From Acidobacteriota bacterium (GTDB lineage: Bacteria > Acidobacteriota > JAAYUB01 > JAMOQF01), in NCBI GenBank assembly GCA_027064125.1, contig JAMOQF010000096.1, forward strand, positions 1-49,779: 49,779 bases of DNA, read 5' to 3'. Shown in pieces: positions 26,281-36,306 of the stretch; position 1 is the first letter of the stretch, and each line of letters opens with the position of its first letter. The notes beneath the pieces are model-generated. The model had not been told where the DNA came from, searched no databases, and was given only the letters and a program-made list of their open reading frames with translations. Position numbers and translations under genes: made by a program.

Positions 26281-28856
26281 CAACAAGAAAAGTAATATTT
26301 GCGATTTTCTTAATAATATTTACAGGTCTACAATTTCTCTTCCCCACTAATTTAAAACGTACCCTATCCATAAATTGGGGAAAAGAAAGAAAAGATGTTG
26401 GAATTTTTATCTCCAATTCTGATTACATAGGACCTTCAGGAATAAAAAAACTGTGTGGAAGAATATTAATTGGAGATAGGGTAAATGGAAAGATAGTTGA
26501 ACTGGGTAGAGATATTGAAATACTCAGGTCTTTACCCGAAAATTTAAAATTTTTCACCGATTTTTACCTGAAAGATGAAAAACTTTATATACTAAAGGGC
26601 AAAAAAATTTTTATTTTAAATGGAAAAAGTTTCAGAAGTTTTAACCTTCCAGCAATAAAAAATGACCTATTCATCAAAATTTTCCCAACCCAGAATGGAA
26701 TCTGGGCAATTACTGGATCCGAAAAAAGTTTTTTATTTTCAGAAAATGGAAAATTATTAAAGGTAAAAGGTGGTATATACACAAAAGGTTCTTTCTACTT
26801 CATCAAACTCGAAAAAGAGGGAAAAATATACATTTCCATTTCAGATGAAAACGGATTTAGCCAGAAATTTGAAATTCCCACCCCTTTAACAAATTTAAAC
26901 AGTGCCACATTTATAGGAAAAGACAACAGAAACAACGTATATTTAAAGGTAACCTCACTCATAAGGACAAATCCAATTAAAAATGATTACTATATATTAA
27001 AAATATCAAAGTATGGAAAAATCCTTAATCTTATAAAACTTCCTTACATAAAGTACGCCCTTGTAAATCAAGATATTTTACCCTTAAACCAGGAAGAAAT
27101 GATCATCCTAATACCAGAAATGGGTAAACTTTCGATTTATAAATTAAGCAACATAACAAATGGCTATATTGATCTTTCAAAAAACTTCGAAGAGAGTTAT
27201 CACTTTAGAGATTTTATTCCAAGATTTAAGTCAAAAAGTCAGATTCCCATGGAAAATCCTCCAGTTTACAGGGATGAATCCCTTTCAATTGCATACAGTT
27301 ATGCAAACTTAAATTGGTATGCATCTTCCTGCAATATAACTTCAGGAACATACTGTGGAGGAAAAACTGTCTCAACACCATCCTGGGTTGATGTGGGCAG
27401 CCAGGACAAAGTTCCCTATAAATGGGGTGGATTTAGTAGTATCGAAGGATTTTTACAGGGGATAGAGAATTGCGAATTTGCAGGAGACAACAACTGCACC
27501 GGTGGTGGTAGTGATTGTGCTGTAGGAGTAGACTGCTCTGGATTTGTATCAAGATGCTGGAAAACAAGCCAAAAATATGGAACTTCGACCTTTTCTTCTG
27601 TATCTCACGAAATTTCTCCATCTCAACTTCTCCCAGGAGATGCCTATAACGATCCCGGAAGCCACATTAGACTCTTTGTGAGAAGGAATCCGGATGGAAG
27701 CGTAAACTGTGTGGAATCCCATGGTGGAAGTTGGTGTGTGGAATACACCTACTATTCATCTGATCCAGATGGATATACACCCATAAGATATGACAATATG
27801 GCTGGATATCACAAAAATGGAACTGGAAGTTATTCGGATCCAATTATAATAGATAATCTTCCCTACCAGGATAGCAATTCAACCGCTTCTGGTGAATACA
27901 ACTTTAACACCTATTCCTGTGCTCCAGGTACAGATGAATCAGGACCAGAAATATATTACAAACTGGATCTAAATTTTGTTGGAAATATTCTTGTAAGTGT
28001 AAGTGATGGATCTGGAGTGGATGTAGATCCGCACATCTTAACTGAACTATCTCAGGATTCCTGTGTGGCAAGGGGAGACACCACAGCCACCTATGACAAT
28101 GCACAGCCGGGGACTTACTACATTGTGGCTGACACCTGGGTAAATTCCTCCGGTACCATATATAGCGGAAATTACACAATAACTATAGATGTATCATCTG
28201 ATAACTGTGGCACTTTTGAAAATCCATTTATAATTTCATCCTTTCCCTTCACCCACAATTACTCAACCTTTTATTCCCATTCAGATCAATTAAATTACTA
28301 CTCTTGTGCAAATTCCACCAATGAAAGTGGTCCTGAAGTTATCTACAAATTTTCAGTAAACTGTTCAGGCACGATAACAGTATCAGTTGAAGATTCTTCA
28401 ACAACGGACATAGACATTCACCTGCTAAATGGAGAATCCTCTTCAGATTGTCTCATTAGAGATGACTCCACTTTTTCTTACCACATTTCTCCAGGAACCT
28501 ATTATATTGTTGCTGATACCTATGTGGATTCAAGTGGAAATGAGAAAAAGGGTGATTATAAATTAACTGTGGATTTTCAGGGAGACAATACCGACTCCGA
28601 TGGCGATGGCATTGTTGACTGTGAGGACCCTGAACCCAATGTAAAACATGGTGATATTAACAATGATGGAAATGTAGACATGACTGATACAATCATTTTT
28701 GCCAATTTCTTAGCAGGAAATCTTTCAGAGGGAGAAGGAGAGTGTAAATATCCTTTATGCGGCGACCTAAATTTAGACGAAAAATTAAATGGAGTGGATT
28801 TGACAATCTATCTCAACTATAACACTGGAAATATCTCAAATATCCCCTATAATTAA
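26277..28856 (+). CDS. Secreted NlpC/P60-like protein with PPC-like repeats and a dockerin
   Basis: 859 residues. A signal peptide at ~1-24 is followed by a ~300-residue beta-rich region resembling repeated propeller blades. Next is an NlpC/P60-like cysteine hydrolase domain with [10 protein letters not shown] (C420) and a later GSHIRLF (H463), usually a peptidoglycan peptidase. Two pre-peptidase-C-like beta modules at ~535-640 and ~645-765 share [28 protein letters not shown] and [41 protein letters not shown] looks like a calcium-binding linker. The end (~792-859) has two dockerin-type loops, [13 protein letters not shown] and [13 protein letters not shown]. It starts in an ATGA overlap with stomatin. 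Whether it docks to a cohesin protein is unknown. Confidence 0.75.
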   Translation: MTTRKVIFAIFLIIFTGLQFLFPTNLKRTLSINWGKERKDVGIFISNSDYIGPSGIKKLCGRILIGDRVNGKIVELGRDIEILRSLPENLKFFTDFYLKDEKLYILKGKKIFILNGKSFRSFNLPAIKNDLFIKIFPTQNGIWAITGSEKSFLFSENGKLLKVKGGIYTKGSFYFIKLEKEGKIYISISDENGFSQKFEIPTPLTNLNSATFIGKDNRNNVYLKVTSLIRTNPIKNDYYILKISKYGKILNLIKLPYIKYALVNQDILPLNQEEMIILIPEMGKLSIYKLSNITNGYIDLSKNFEESYHFRDFIPRFKSKSQIPMENPPVYRDESLSIAYSYANLNWYASSCNITSGTYCGGKTVSTPSWVDVGSQDKVPYKWGGFSSIEGFLQGIENCEFAGDNNCTGGGSDCAVGVDCSGFVSRCWKTSQKYGTSTFSSVSHEISPSQLLPGDAYNDPGSHIRLFVRRNPDGSVNCVESHGGSWCVEYTYYSSDPDGYTPIRYDNMAGYHKNGTGSYSDPIIIDNLPYQDSNSTASGEYNFNTYSCAPGTDESGPEIYYKLDLNFVGNILVSVSDGSGVDVDPHILTELSQDSCVARGDTTATYDNAQPGTYYIVADTWVNSSGTIYSGNYTITIDVSSDNCGTFENPFIISSFPFTHNYSTFYSHSDQLNYYSCANSTNESGPEVIYKFSVNCSGTITVSVEDSSTTDIDIHLLNGESSSDCLIRDDSTFSYHISPGTYYIVADTYVDSSGNEKKGDYKLTVDFQGDNTDSDGDGIVDCEDPEPNVKHGDINNDGNVDMTDTIIFANFLAGNLSEGEGECKYPLCGDLNLDEKLNGVDLTIYLNYNTGNISNIPYN
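28826..28853 (+). promoter_or_regulatory. Possible promoter for pab operon
   Basis: TGGAAA and TATAAT (28848-28853) are 16 bases apart, inside the 3' end of the dockerin gene and 29 bases before the pabA ATG. This could start the pab genes independently. Confidence 0.35.
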
Positions 28857-28882
28857 ATTTAACTTTTTTAAGAACCTTTTCC

Positions 28883-29431
28883 ATGCAGAAAATTTTACTA
28901 ATAGATAACTACGATTCCTTTACATATTTAATATCATCAATTTTTGAAAAACTGGGAGCAAAAGTTTTAATTTCAAGAAAAACGGAAGACTTAAATGAAA
29001 TAAATGCCCTTTTGATCTCTCCTGGTCCCGGAAAACCAGAAGATGCGAAAATAAGCATTAAAATGGTTGAAAGGGCATGGGGAAAAATACCAATACTTGG
29101 AATCTGCCTTGGAATGCAAATTATCTTGAGTTTTGAAGGAGGTAAAATAAAAAAATTATCCCCTCCAATGCATGGCAAAAAAACAGATATATACCACGCA
29201 GACCACTTTTTATTTATGGAAATGAAGAATCCCTTTAAAGGAGCGCTCTATCATTCATTGGGTTTTATAGAAGTCCCCAAAAACTTCACTGCTATTGCAT
29301 GGGATAAAAGAAATGTAATTATGGGGATAAAACACAACTATTTTCCAATTTTTGGGATTCAATTTCATCCTGAAAGTTTTTTAAGCGAAGATGGAGATAT
29401 AATTTATAGAAATTTTCTAAATCTCTTATAA
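28883..29431 (+). CDS. pabA: p-Aminobenzoate synthase glutamine amidotransferase subunit
   Basis: 182 residues of the class I glutamine amidotransferase family. The start IDNYDSFTYLI is diagnostic for PabA/TrpG. The nucleophile C75 is in GICLGMQ, and H162/E164 lie in FHPES. It supplies ammonia from glutamine to PabB for 4-amino-4-deoxychorismate, a folate precursor. It is followed by pabB with 2 bases between, so this partner, rather than TrpE, defines its role here. RBS is weak (AAGAAC). Length is normal for the family. Confidence 0.9.
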   Translation: MQKILLIDNYDSFTYLISSIFEKLGAKVLISRKTEDLNEINALLISPGPGKPEDAKISIKMVERAWGKIPILGICLGMQIILSFEGGKIKKLSPPMHGKKTDIYHADHFLFMEMKNPFKGALYHSLGFIEVPKNFTAIAWDKRNVIMGIKHNYFPIFGIQFHPESFLSEDGDIIYRNFLNLL

Positions 29432-29433
29432 AA

Positions 29434-30648
29434 ATGGCAGAAGTAATATTAAAGGGTAAAGGTTGGTATGAGGAACTACATTTAGTAAATCCCATCAACG
29501 CATATATTTTAAAACAGAGTGGTGAACTACTAAAATACAATTTTGAAGGTAAATGGGAAAAATTGAGATACTATAAAAATCCCTTCTTTTTTTTAAATGA
29601 AAATAAATCTATTTTTTGTGGATATATTTCCTTTAATTTTCATAAAATCGTAGAACCAGACCTAAAAATACCCGCCAAAGCGGATAAAATGATCCCCCTA
29701 TTTGTCTTTCTGGAATTTAAAGATAAAAAAAACCCAAAGAAAGAAAAAATTGAGGGGAAAAATATTTTCCATAAAAATTTACCACTAAAGGTAAAAATTA
29801 ACACCCCAAGGGAAAAACTAATTTCAAATATCAAAGAATTAAAGAAAAAAATAGAGGAAGGGGATGTATACGTCATAAACTACTCCACAAAATTTAGTGT
29901 CAAAAGGTTTTTGGGATTTGACGGAAAAAAATTTTTTAATTTCCTACAACAGAGTCATCCCTTTCCCTATTCAATATATTTCAATTTTAATAATTTCCTA
30001 CCCTTTGAAATTATATCCCACTCACCAGAATGTTTTCTAATAAGGAGAAATAAATATCTCCACACTTTTCCAATTAAGGGAAGCGTAAAAAGAACCAGAG
30101 ATAGGTCCGAAAACAAAAAAAATCTTGAAAAACTTCTAAAAAGCAAAAAGGAAAACTCAGAGCTTTCCATGGTTGTGGATCTCTTAAGAAATGACCTTTC
30201 AAAAATATCAATCCCTGGAAGTGTAAAGGTTGTGGGGCATAGAAAAATCGTTTCATTTAAAACCATATACCACACCTATTCCCACATATGTGGAAAATTA
30301 AATGAGAAAACGGATTTTAGTAAAATCATATTTGCAACCTTTCCCGGTGGTTCAATAACTGGAAGTCCAAAGCCAAGAAGTATAGAACTAATTGAAACCT
30401 TTGAGGAATTCAGCAGAAACATCTACACCGGGATATGTGGAATTATCTATCCAGATGGAAATTTTACCTTCAACATAGCCATTAGAACAGCCCTGATTGA
30501 TGAGAAGGAAATAACCTACCATGCCGGTGGAGGAATAGTTTTTGAATCAGATCCAGAAGAGGAATATAAAGAAATTTTATTAAAAACGAAAAGTTTTTTT
30601 GAACCACTAAAGGAGTATTATGGATATAAAGGAATTTTATTTATTTAA
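29434..30648 (+). CDS. pabB: Aminodeoxychorismate synthase component I
   Basis: 404 residues of the chorismate-binding family. Visible blocks are HTFPIKGSVKRTRD (the Lys of PIKG is the PabB-type catalytic lysine), MVVDLLRNDLSKI, FPGGSITGSPKPRSIELIE and IYTGICGIIYPDGNFTFNIAIRT. With PabA ammonia it converts chorismate into 4-amino-4-deoxychorismate. The N-terminus is shorter than in E. coli PabB. Its 3' end overlaps pabC by 29 bases. The trio pabA-pabB-pabC is complete, so folate p-aminobenzoate supply is encoded here. Confidence 0.92.
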   Translation: MAEVILKGKGWYEELHLVNPINAYILKQSGELLKYNFEGKWEKLRYYKNPFFFLNENKSIFCGYISFNFHKIVEPDLKIPAKADKMIPLFVFLEFKDKKNPKKEKIEGKNIFHKNLPLKVKINTPREKLISNIKELKKKIEEGDVYVINYSTKFSVKRFLGFDGKKFFNFLQQSHPFPYSIYFNFNNFLPFEIISHSPECFLIRRNKYLHTFPIKGSVKRTRDRSENKKNLEKLLKSKKENSELSMVVDLLRNDLSKISIPGSVKVVGHRKIVSFKTIYHTYSHICGKLNEKTDFSKIIFATFPGGSITGSPKPRSIELIETFEEFSRNIYTGICGIIYPDGNFTFNIAIRTALIDEKEITYHAGGGIVFESDPEEEYKEILLKTKSFFEPLKEYYGYKGILFI

Positions 30649-31423
30649 ACCAAACAGATTTTTTAAAAGGGAGAAAATTGAATTTGATTATGAATCTCCT
30701 TCTTTTTTATATGGTTTTTCACTATTTGAGACAGTGAAACTTAAAGGAGGAAATATTTATTTCTTTAAGGAACACATGAAAAGACTTAAAAGGGGAATTG
30801 AAATTTTAGATATGGATATTTCCATAAATTCCATAGAAGATATCCTTTTGAAATTTATAAAAAGACATCAAATTATCGATGGGGTAATAAGAATCTCACT
30901 TTACATACATTACAATTCAATACTTTTGATACTAAAATTTTCGCCCCCGTTCAGTAAAGAGAATTCTCCTTTAAGCGCCTTTATGTTCAACTGGGATTAC
31001 CCATTAAATGTCAACCCCCTTTTAAAATCTGGAAATTTTTTAGCATACCACCTATCTCTCAAAAAGGCTCTTTACAATAACTGTGATATTGCACTTATTT
31101 TAAGAAAAAAAGAGGCTGTTGAATTTTCAATAGGGAATCTTCTTTTTGAAAAGGCTCAGAAGTATTTTACTCCTCCACTTAAAGTTGGATGTCTTAACGG
31201 TATAATGAGGAATTTTCTGCTAAGGGAAAAAATCGTTGAAGAAAAAACTATAAGTAAAGAAATATTAGGGGAAATTGACGGTCTTTATTTAATAAACTCT
31301 GTAAGATTAATTAATCCCGTAAAAGAATTAAAAGGAGAAAAAATCAACTTAAATTTTGAAAATCCAGGATTTGAAGAAATCAGAGGTAAAATTCTGGATG
31401 CTATTTCATTCCAAGTTTTTTAA
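30620..31423 (+). CDS. pabC: 4-Amino-4-deoxychorismate lyase
   Basis: 267 residues of the class IV PLP aminotransferase fold. Features are FLYGFSLFETVKL at the start (the family's YGDGxFET block, with Ser replacing Asp), candidate PLP lysine K136 in LLKSGNFLAYHLS, and EAVEFSIGNLLFE. It releases pyruvate from aminodeoxychorismate to give p-aminobenzoate. The ATG has AAGGAG 5 bases before it and lies inside pabB. Class IV relatives include branched-chain and D-amino acid aminotransferases; the neighbourhood decides for PabC. It converges with the HEAT gene, overlapping it by 23 bases. Confidence 0.87.
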   Translation: MDIKEFYLFKPNRFFKREKIEFDYESPSFLYGFSLFETVKLKGGNIYFFKEHMKRLKRGIEILDMDISINSIEDILLKFIKRHQIIDGVIRISLYIHYNSILLILKFSPPFSKENSPLSAFMFNWDYPLNVNPLLKSGNFLAYHLSLKKALYNNCDIALILRKKEAVEFSIGNLLFEKAQKYFTPPLKVGCLNGIMRNFLLREKIVEEKTISKEILGEIDGLYLINSVRLINPVKELKGEKINLNFENPGFEEIRGKILDAISFQVF

Positions 31424-32162
31424 TATGCCCCTTCTTGTCAAGATAATATGGTTTTTCAAGTTTTTCAGCCACACTCTTTTTAAACCCGGTAACCTTCAGT
31501 TTTAAATCCATGAAAAAGTCCAGAATCTTCCTTTCAACTCTTGGCTTCTCTTCATCTGAAAGAAAGATATTTAAAAGTTTTTCCCTTATTTTCTCTCTAT
31601 CTTCTTCATCAAGATCTAAAAAAATCTCCTTAAAGGCATCTATTGTGGCTAAGACCACATCGTCATTTGGATCATCCAAAAAGGGAAATATAAGTTTACC
31701 CACTTCAGGAGATTTATAAGTGCTCAATTCCTTAATCACTTCTATTTTCTTTGAAGGATCCCTATCATATTCGGCAGAAAAATTTTCTACAAGTTCCTTT
31801 AAAACCTTTAAAGTTTCTTCTTTTCCAAGGATTTTCTTCAACAGTTGAAGGGGGTAAACTATTTCATCTTCACTTTTTATAAAATCTATAAGGGGAGGCA
31901 AAACATCCTCCCCCTTTTTATAGAGAAGACTTAGAACATATCTCTTCTCTTTATCATCTTGCTCAACATTTGGTACATGGGAAGTAAACCTTTTTAAAAG
32001 TCCATATAGAGCATCATATGTTCCAATTTCAAATAACTCATCTGCAGCAGCGTACCTTTCATAATCTTGATTGTACTTTTCACAGAGTTTTGAGGTTAGT
32101 TTTTCAACTTTCCTGAGTTTCTGCCTTTCTTTAAAATTTGAAAAAAACTCAGATAAACCCAT
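31401..32162 (-). CDS. HEAT-like helical repeat protein
   Basis: 253 residues, almost all charged alpha helices, with repeat units such as VGKLIFPFLDDPNDDVVLATIDAFKEI and LPPLIDFIKSEDEIVYPLQLLKKIL that fit HEAT repeats. There is no catalytic motif or signal peptide. It closes the sucCD-kor-ndk operon, 9 bases after ndk, and overlaps pabC at its 3' end. It may be a scaffold; function unknown. Confidence 0.65.
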   Translation of the reverse strand: MGLSEFFSNFKERQKLRKVEKLTSKLCEKYNQDYERYAAADELFEIGTYDALYGLLKRFTSHVPNVEQDDKEKRYVLSLLYKKGEDVLPPLIDFIKSEDEIVYPLQLLKKILGKEETLKVLKELVENFSAEYDRDPSKKIEVIKELSTYKSPEVGKLIFPFLDDPNDDVVLATIDAFKEIFLDLDEEDREKIREKLLNIFLSDEEKPRVERKILDFFMDLKLKVTGFKKSVAEKLEKPYYLDKKGHIKKLGMK

Positions 32163-32171
32163 GAAAAAAAC

Positions 32172-32588
32172 CTATTCAAAGATTTCAAGAGAACTAAAAA
32201 AATAATTTACTTCAAACTTTGCACTTTCAGGACTATCGGAACCATGTACACAATTTCTCTCTATATTTGTTCCCATTGATTTCCTTATAGTTCCATCTTC
32301 AGCCTTGGCAGGATCCGTTGCACCCATTATTTCTCTCCATCTTGAAATTGCATTTTCTCCCGAAAGCGCCATAAGCACCACCGGTCCTTCAGTCATAAAG
32401 GAGATAAGAGACTCAAAAAATGGTTTATCTTTATGAACATAGTAAAAGCCTTCAGCTTCTTTCCGACTTAGTTCCACCATTTTAACTGCAACAATTTTCA
32501 AACCCTTTTCTTCTATCATAGAAATAACTTTTCCAATATTTCCACCTTTCACACAATCAGGCTTTATAATAGCAAGCGTTTTTTCCAT
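32172..32588 (-). CDS. ndk: Nucleoside diphosphate kinase
   Basis: 138 residues, standard length, moving the terminal phosphate between NTPs and NDPs. The phosphorylated His is H115 in NCVHGSDS, and the start [13 protein letters not shown] is typical (Lys is common near KPD). It is 14 bases downstream of korC in the succinyl-CoA synthetase operon. As succinyl-CoA synthetase may make GTP, Ndk next to it would swap GTP for ATP, which is inferred from context. Confidence 0.96.
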   Translation of the reverse strand: MEKTLAIIKPDCVKGGNIGKVISMIEEKGLKIVAVKMVELSRKEAEGFYYVHKDKPFFESLISFMTEGPVVLMALSGENAISRWREIMGATDPAKAEDGTIRKSMGTNIERNCVHGSDSPESAKFEVNYFFSSLEIFE

Positions 32589-32602
32589 ATCACAACTCCT
32601 CT

Positions 32603-33154
32603 TTATTTTACTTCTTTTGCAAGTCTTATTCCAGCTTCATATGCTTTCATATTTAATTCTTCAGTACCTTTTGGAACCCTGTTTAAAATTGCCTTCTCAA
32701 GTCCATCATGGGATACAATACCCGTAATTTCCTGAACTGCACCTAAAAAGATTATATTTACAACAAATATTTTTCCGATTTCATTTCTTGCAGTCTCAAT
32801 TATAGGTATGTGATATATTTTAAACTTCTTTTCAACTTCTTCAGGAACCTTAACATAATCTGAATCTACAATAACAATTCCACCTTCTTTAACATCCTTT
32901 GAATATTTATCAAATGATTCCTGATTCAAAGCAACGAGCAAATCGGGATGAGTTGCCTTAGGATAACTTATTGGAACATCTGCTATAATTACTTCAGATT
33001 TACTCGCTCCACCCCTTGCCTCAGGTCCATAGGACTGAGTTTGAACCGCAAATTTTTCATCATAAATGGCTGCAGCCTCTCCAAGGATTATACCTGCAGT
33101 GATGATACCCTGCCCACCACTTCCAGCAAATCTTATTTCATATCTTTCAATCAC
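32603..33154 (-). CDS. korC: 2-Oxoacid:ferredoxin oxidoreductase, gamma subunit
   Basis: 183 residues of the POR/KOR gamma type, with [18 protein letters not shown] at the start and [18 protein letters not shown]. Together with the alpha, beta and delta subunits upstream it oxidises a 2-oxoacid and CoA to acyl-CoA and CO2, passing electrons to ferredoxin. Gene order korD-A-B-C and adjacency to sucCD point to 2-oxoglutarate and succinyl-CoA. It starts 17 bases after korB. Confidence 0.88.
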   Translation of the reverse strand: MIERYEIRFAGSGGQGIITAGIILGEAAAIYDEKFAVQTQSYGPEARGGASKSEVIIADVPISYPKATHPDLLVALNQESFDKYSKDVKEGGIVIVDSDYVKVPEEVEKKFKIYHIPIIETARNEIGKIFVVNIIFLGAVQEITGIVSHDGLEKAILNRVPKGTEELNMKAYEAGIRLAKEVK

Positions 33155-33171
33155 TTCAATCCTCCAAATAA

Positions 33172-34002
33172 TTAAATTTTACCCTGAGCCTTTTCAATAA
33201 TCAGTCTTTCATATTTTTCAGTATATTCCTCTTCACTTTTATTGACAAATTCTCCAGTTATAATTTTTCCTTCAAGTTCCTCTGGTGTCATTTTCTTAGC
33301 CCTATGGATGGAAACGGAAACCTCCTTTTGCCATCTCAAATTGTCAGCAGGAGTTTTCAACTTATTCTTCCTACCATAATATGTGGGACAATGAGTTATC
33401 ACCTCAATAACAGAAAAGCCCTTATTTTGAATTCCTTTTTTAATAAAATTATCTGCCTGGGCAATTGAATAGACATTGGCCCTTGCAACATATGTAGCAC
33501 CAGCGGCCTCAGCCAGCCTACATATGTTAAATGAAGGATCAATATTTCCATAAGGAGAAGTGGAAGCATAGGAACCCACTGGAGTAGTGGGAGAATATTG
33601 CCCCCCGGTCATTCCATAAATAAAATTATTAAACACAATTAAAGTGATATCAATATTTCTTCTACATGCATGAATAAAGTGGTTTCCTCCTATTGCCGTT
33701 GCATCCCCATCACCGCTTGCCACAATAACATTTAATTCAGGACGAGCCAGTTTTATACCTGTAGCAAAGGCAAGTGCTCTTCCATGAGTGGTATGCAGAG
33801 TATTAAAATCCATATATCCCACAATTCTTGAAGAACAACCTATCCCGGAAACTAAAACAGTTTTGTCCTTGTCAAGGTTTAGTTCATCAACTGCCCTGAT
33901 AATGGATTTCATAATACTACCATGTCCACATCCAGGACACCATATATGAGGGATGTACTCCAATCTCAAATATTTAGAATAATCTATATCTTTACGGGCC
34001 AT
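33172..34002 (-). CDS. korB: 2-Oxoacid:ferredoxin oxidoreductase, beta subunit
   Basis: 276 residues. This is the thiamine-diphosphate subunit: WCPGCGHGSIM near residue 21 with cluster-binding Cys, GIGCSS, and the ThDP motif GDGDATAIGGNH followed by NNFIYGMTGGQYSPTTPVG. The gene is 14 bases after korA. Oxoglutarate specificity is inferred from the operon, as sequence differences from POR and other beta subunits are subtle. Confidence 0.9.
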   Translation of the reverse strand: MARKDIDYSKYLRLEYIPHIWCPGCGHGSIMKSIIRAVDELNLDKDKTVLVSGIGCSSRIVGYMDFNTLHTTHGRALAFATGIKLARPELNVIVASGDGDATAIGGNHFIHACRRNIDITLIVFNNFIYGMTGGQYSPTTPVGSYASTSPYGNIDPSFNICRLAEAAGATYVARANVYSIAQADNFIKKGIQNKGFSVIEVITHCPTYYGRKNKLKTPADNLRWQKEVSVSIHRAKKMTPEELEGKIITGEFVNKSEEEYTEKYERLIIEKAQGKI

Positions 34003-34016
34003 TTTTTTCTCCTAAA

Positions 34017-35147
34017 TTAATCTTTTATTGCTTCAATAATTTGTTCCGGGGTAATGGGCTCACCATCAGTTCTATTAACCTTACTGATGGGAATTTTACC
34101 CTTTGTTATTCTTTCAACTTCAAGAACATATTGACCTAAGTTCATCTCAGGAACCACAATCTTTTTCACATTCTCACAAACTTCAAAGATTTCCTTCTCA
34201 GGTACAGGATAAAGGGTTATGGGTCTGAAAAGTCCAACCTTAACCCCTTCACTTCTCAACACCTCAACTGCCCTCATGGCAGAACGCGCTGTAGAACCAT
34301 ATGCAATAACCATTATTTCTGCATCTTCAGTATTTAAATACTCACTCTTTATCATTTTATCTTTATTTTTCTCTATCTTGTCTCTCAAGTAATAATGAAG
34401 TTGTTGTCTTACCTTTGGATCACCAGTTGGAAAACCAGTTTCACTGTGGTCAAGTCCGGTTATATTAAATCTTGCCCCATCTCCAAAATCTGGCATAAGG
34501 GGCACCAATTCTTCATTCCTCTTATAGGGGGTTTTCCAACCCACAGGATTTTCAGGTTTTGGTCTGTGCCATATTTCAACTTCAGATTCATCCACAATAT
34601 CCACCTTTGCCCTCATATGCCCATTTATTTCATCTATAAGAAGTACAACAGGATTTCTAAATCTTTCAGCAAGATTAAAGGCCCTTATAACTTCAAAAAA
34701 AATTTCCTGCACCATGGTGGGAGCAATAACAATAATGGGATGATCCCCATGTGTCCCCCACCTTGACTGCAAAATATCAGCCTGTGCCGGTGAAGTAGGA
34801 GCCCCCGTAGATGGTCCACCCCTCATAACATCCACAACGACAAGCGGAATTTCTGCCATGCAGGCAAATCCAAGATTTTCCTGTTTAAGGGAAAAACCAG
34901 GTCCGCTTGTGGCTGTCATGGACTTTTTACCGGCAATTGATGCACCTATTGCAGCACCAATAGAAGCTATTTCATCCTCCATCTGAATAAACTTTCCGCC
35001 ATATTTTGGTAGCAAATAAGACATATTCTCAGCAATTTCAGATGAAGGAGAAATTGGATAACCAGCAAAAAATCTACACCCAGCAGTTATGGCACCATAC
35101 GCAACTGCTTCATTTCCAGAAATGAATTTTGATTCTTTTACTTTCAT
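34017..35147 (-). CDS. korA: 2-Oxoacid:ferredoxin oxidoreductase, alpha subunit
   Basis: 376 residues of the alpha type without a fused gamma domain. Visible blocks are GNEAVAYGAITAGCRFFAGYPISPSSEIAE, the TSGPGFSLKQENLGFACMAEIPLVVVDV segment, and the C-terminal domain with YGSTARSAMRAVEVLRSEG. The first two form the pyrimidine-binding part of the ThDP site. It is 14 bases after korD. Specificity is inferred from the sucCD neighbours. Confidence 0.9.
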   Translation of the reverse strand: MKVKESKFISGNEAVAYGAITAGCRFFAGYPISPSSEIAENMSYLLPKYGGKFIQMEDEIASIGAAIGASIAGKKSMTATSGPGFSLKQENLGFACMAEIPLVVVDVMRGGPSTGAPTSPAQADILQSRWGTHGDHPIIVIAPTMVQEIFFEVIRAFNLAERFRNPVVLLIDEINGHMRAKVDIVDESEVEIWHRPKPENPVGWKTPYKRNEELVPLMPDFGDGARFNITGLDHSETGFPTGDPKVRQQLHYYLRDKIEKNKDKMIKSEYLNTEDAEIMVIAYGSTARSAMRAVEVLRSEGVKVGLFRPITLYPVPEKEIFEVCENVKKIVVPEMNLGQYVLEVERITKGKIPISKVNRTDGEPITPEQIIEAIKD

Positions 35148-35161
35148 ATTTCATTCTCTAC

Positions 35162-35404
35162 TTATTTATTTTTTTTAAAGTTTTCTGCATAAGGGTTGTC
35201 AACAAATATGGCAAAGTCGGGACATCTTATTTCACACATTTTACAACCTATACACTTGTCAAGATCCACAACCACACATTTTCCCATGTGCATACCAAGG
35301 GTATTTGTGGGACAGAATTCAACACAAATTTCACAACCCTTACAATTTTTTTCAATAATAACTATTTCATGTTTTTTTTCTTTTGTTTCTGCCATCATAA
35401 ACAT
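35162..35404 (-). CDS. korD: 2-Oxoacid:ferredoxin oxidoreductase, delta (ferredoxin) subunit
   Basis: 80 residues with two [4Fe-4S] motifs: CKGCEICVEFCPTNTL and CIGCKMCEIRCPDFAI, the complete CxxCxxCxxxCP pattern twice. It passes electrons from the beta subunit to ferredoxin. It lies between sucD (15 bases) and korA (14 bases), the usual korDABC order. Confidence 0.93.
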   Translation of the reverse strand: MFMMAETKEKKHEIVIIEKNCKGCEICVEFCPTNTLGMHMGKCVVVDLDKCIGCKMCEIRCPDFAIFVDNPYAENFKKNK

Positions 35405-35419
35405 CCTAAACTTAAAATT

Positions 35420-36289
35420 TTATTTCAAAACACCTTCAACCGCTTCTCCAATTTCAGCAGGGCTTTCAACAACCGTCACACCATATTCTCTCAATGTTTT
35501 CATTTTTTCAGCTGCAGTTCCTTTTCCACCAGAAATGATTGCACCAGCATGTCCCATTCTTCTTCCCGGAGGTGCAGTCTGTCCTGCTATAAAACTCACC
35601 ACCGGCTTATTGAAATTTTCAGCAATCCACCTTGCAGCCTCTTCTTCCGCAGAACCACCAATTTCACCTATCATAACAACGGCCTTTGTTTCGTCATCCT
35701 CTTTAAACAACTTAAGGGCATCTATGAAATTTGTACCTATTATGGGATCACCTCCTATACCTATACATGTACTCTGTCCAATTCCCCTACTTGAAAGTTG
35801 CCCCACTGCTTCATAGGTAAGAGTTCCACTTCTACTAATAACACCTACACTTCCCTCTTTATGAATCCTTGCAGGCATAATTCCCATTTTACACTTCCCA
35901 GGAGAAATTATACCGGGACAATTGGGACCTATAAGTCTTGTTTTCTTCCCAGCCATAAATCTTCTAACCTTTATCATATCCCTTACGGGAATACCTTCTG
36001 TTATACATACAACAAGATCCAGATCAGCATCTACTGCTTCCATTATTGCGTCAGCGGCAAACTTAGGAGGCACAAATATTAAAGAGGCATTGGCTCCTTC
36101 CTTTTCAACAGCTTCTTTAACTGTATTGTAAACAGGAATCCCCTCATGAGTGGTTCCTCCTTTCCCAGGAGTAACCCCTGCCACTATTTTAGTCCCATAC
36201 TCAATACATTGAAGGGCATGGAAGGTGCCTTCCCTTCCTGTCAATCCCTGAACCAAAACTTTTGTATCTTTATTTATCAAAATAGCCAT
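35420..36289 (-). CDS. sucD: Succinyl-CoA synthetase, alpha subunit
   Basis: 289 residues. The CoA-binding Rossmann fold at the start contains [13 protein letters not shown]. The phosphohistidine is H247 in [10 protein letters not shown], matching the E. coli enzyme. With SucC it converts succinyl-CoA, ADP or GDP and phosphate into succinate and NTP. It follows sucC by 17 bases. Next to the ferredoxin-dependent oxoglutarate oxidoreductase it allows energy capture from 2-oxoglutarate, or the reverse reaction in a reductive TCA branch (inference). Confidence 0.96.
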   Translation of the reverse strand: MAILINKDTKVLVQGLTGREGTFHALQCIEYGTKIVAGVTPGKGGTTHEGIPVYNTVKEAVEKEGANASLIFVPPKFAADAIMEAVDADLDLVVCITEGIPVRDMIKVRRFMAGKKTRLIGPNCPGIISPGKCKMGIMPARIHKEGSVGVISRSGTLTYEAVGQLSSRGIGQSTCIGIGGDPIIGTNFIDALKLFKEDDETKAVVMIGEIGGSAEEEAARWIAENFNKPVVSFIAGQTAPPGRRMGHAGAIISGGKGTAAEKMKTLREYGVTVVESPAEIGEAVEGVLK

Positions 36290-36306
36290 TTTAATTCTCC
36301 TGACAT

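Noticed and set aside
35196-35816. Long plus-strand frame (206 codons) opposite sucD and korD
   Set aside because: It is the antisense of two clearly conserved genes, with Ser/Pro-rich composition and no family motif.
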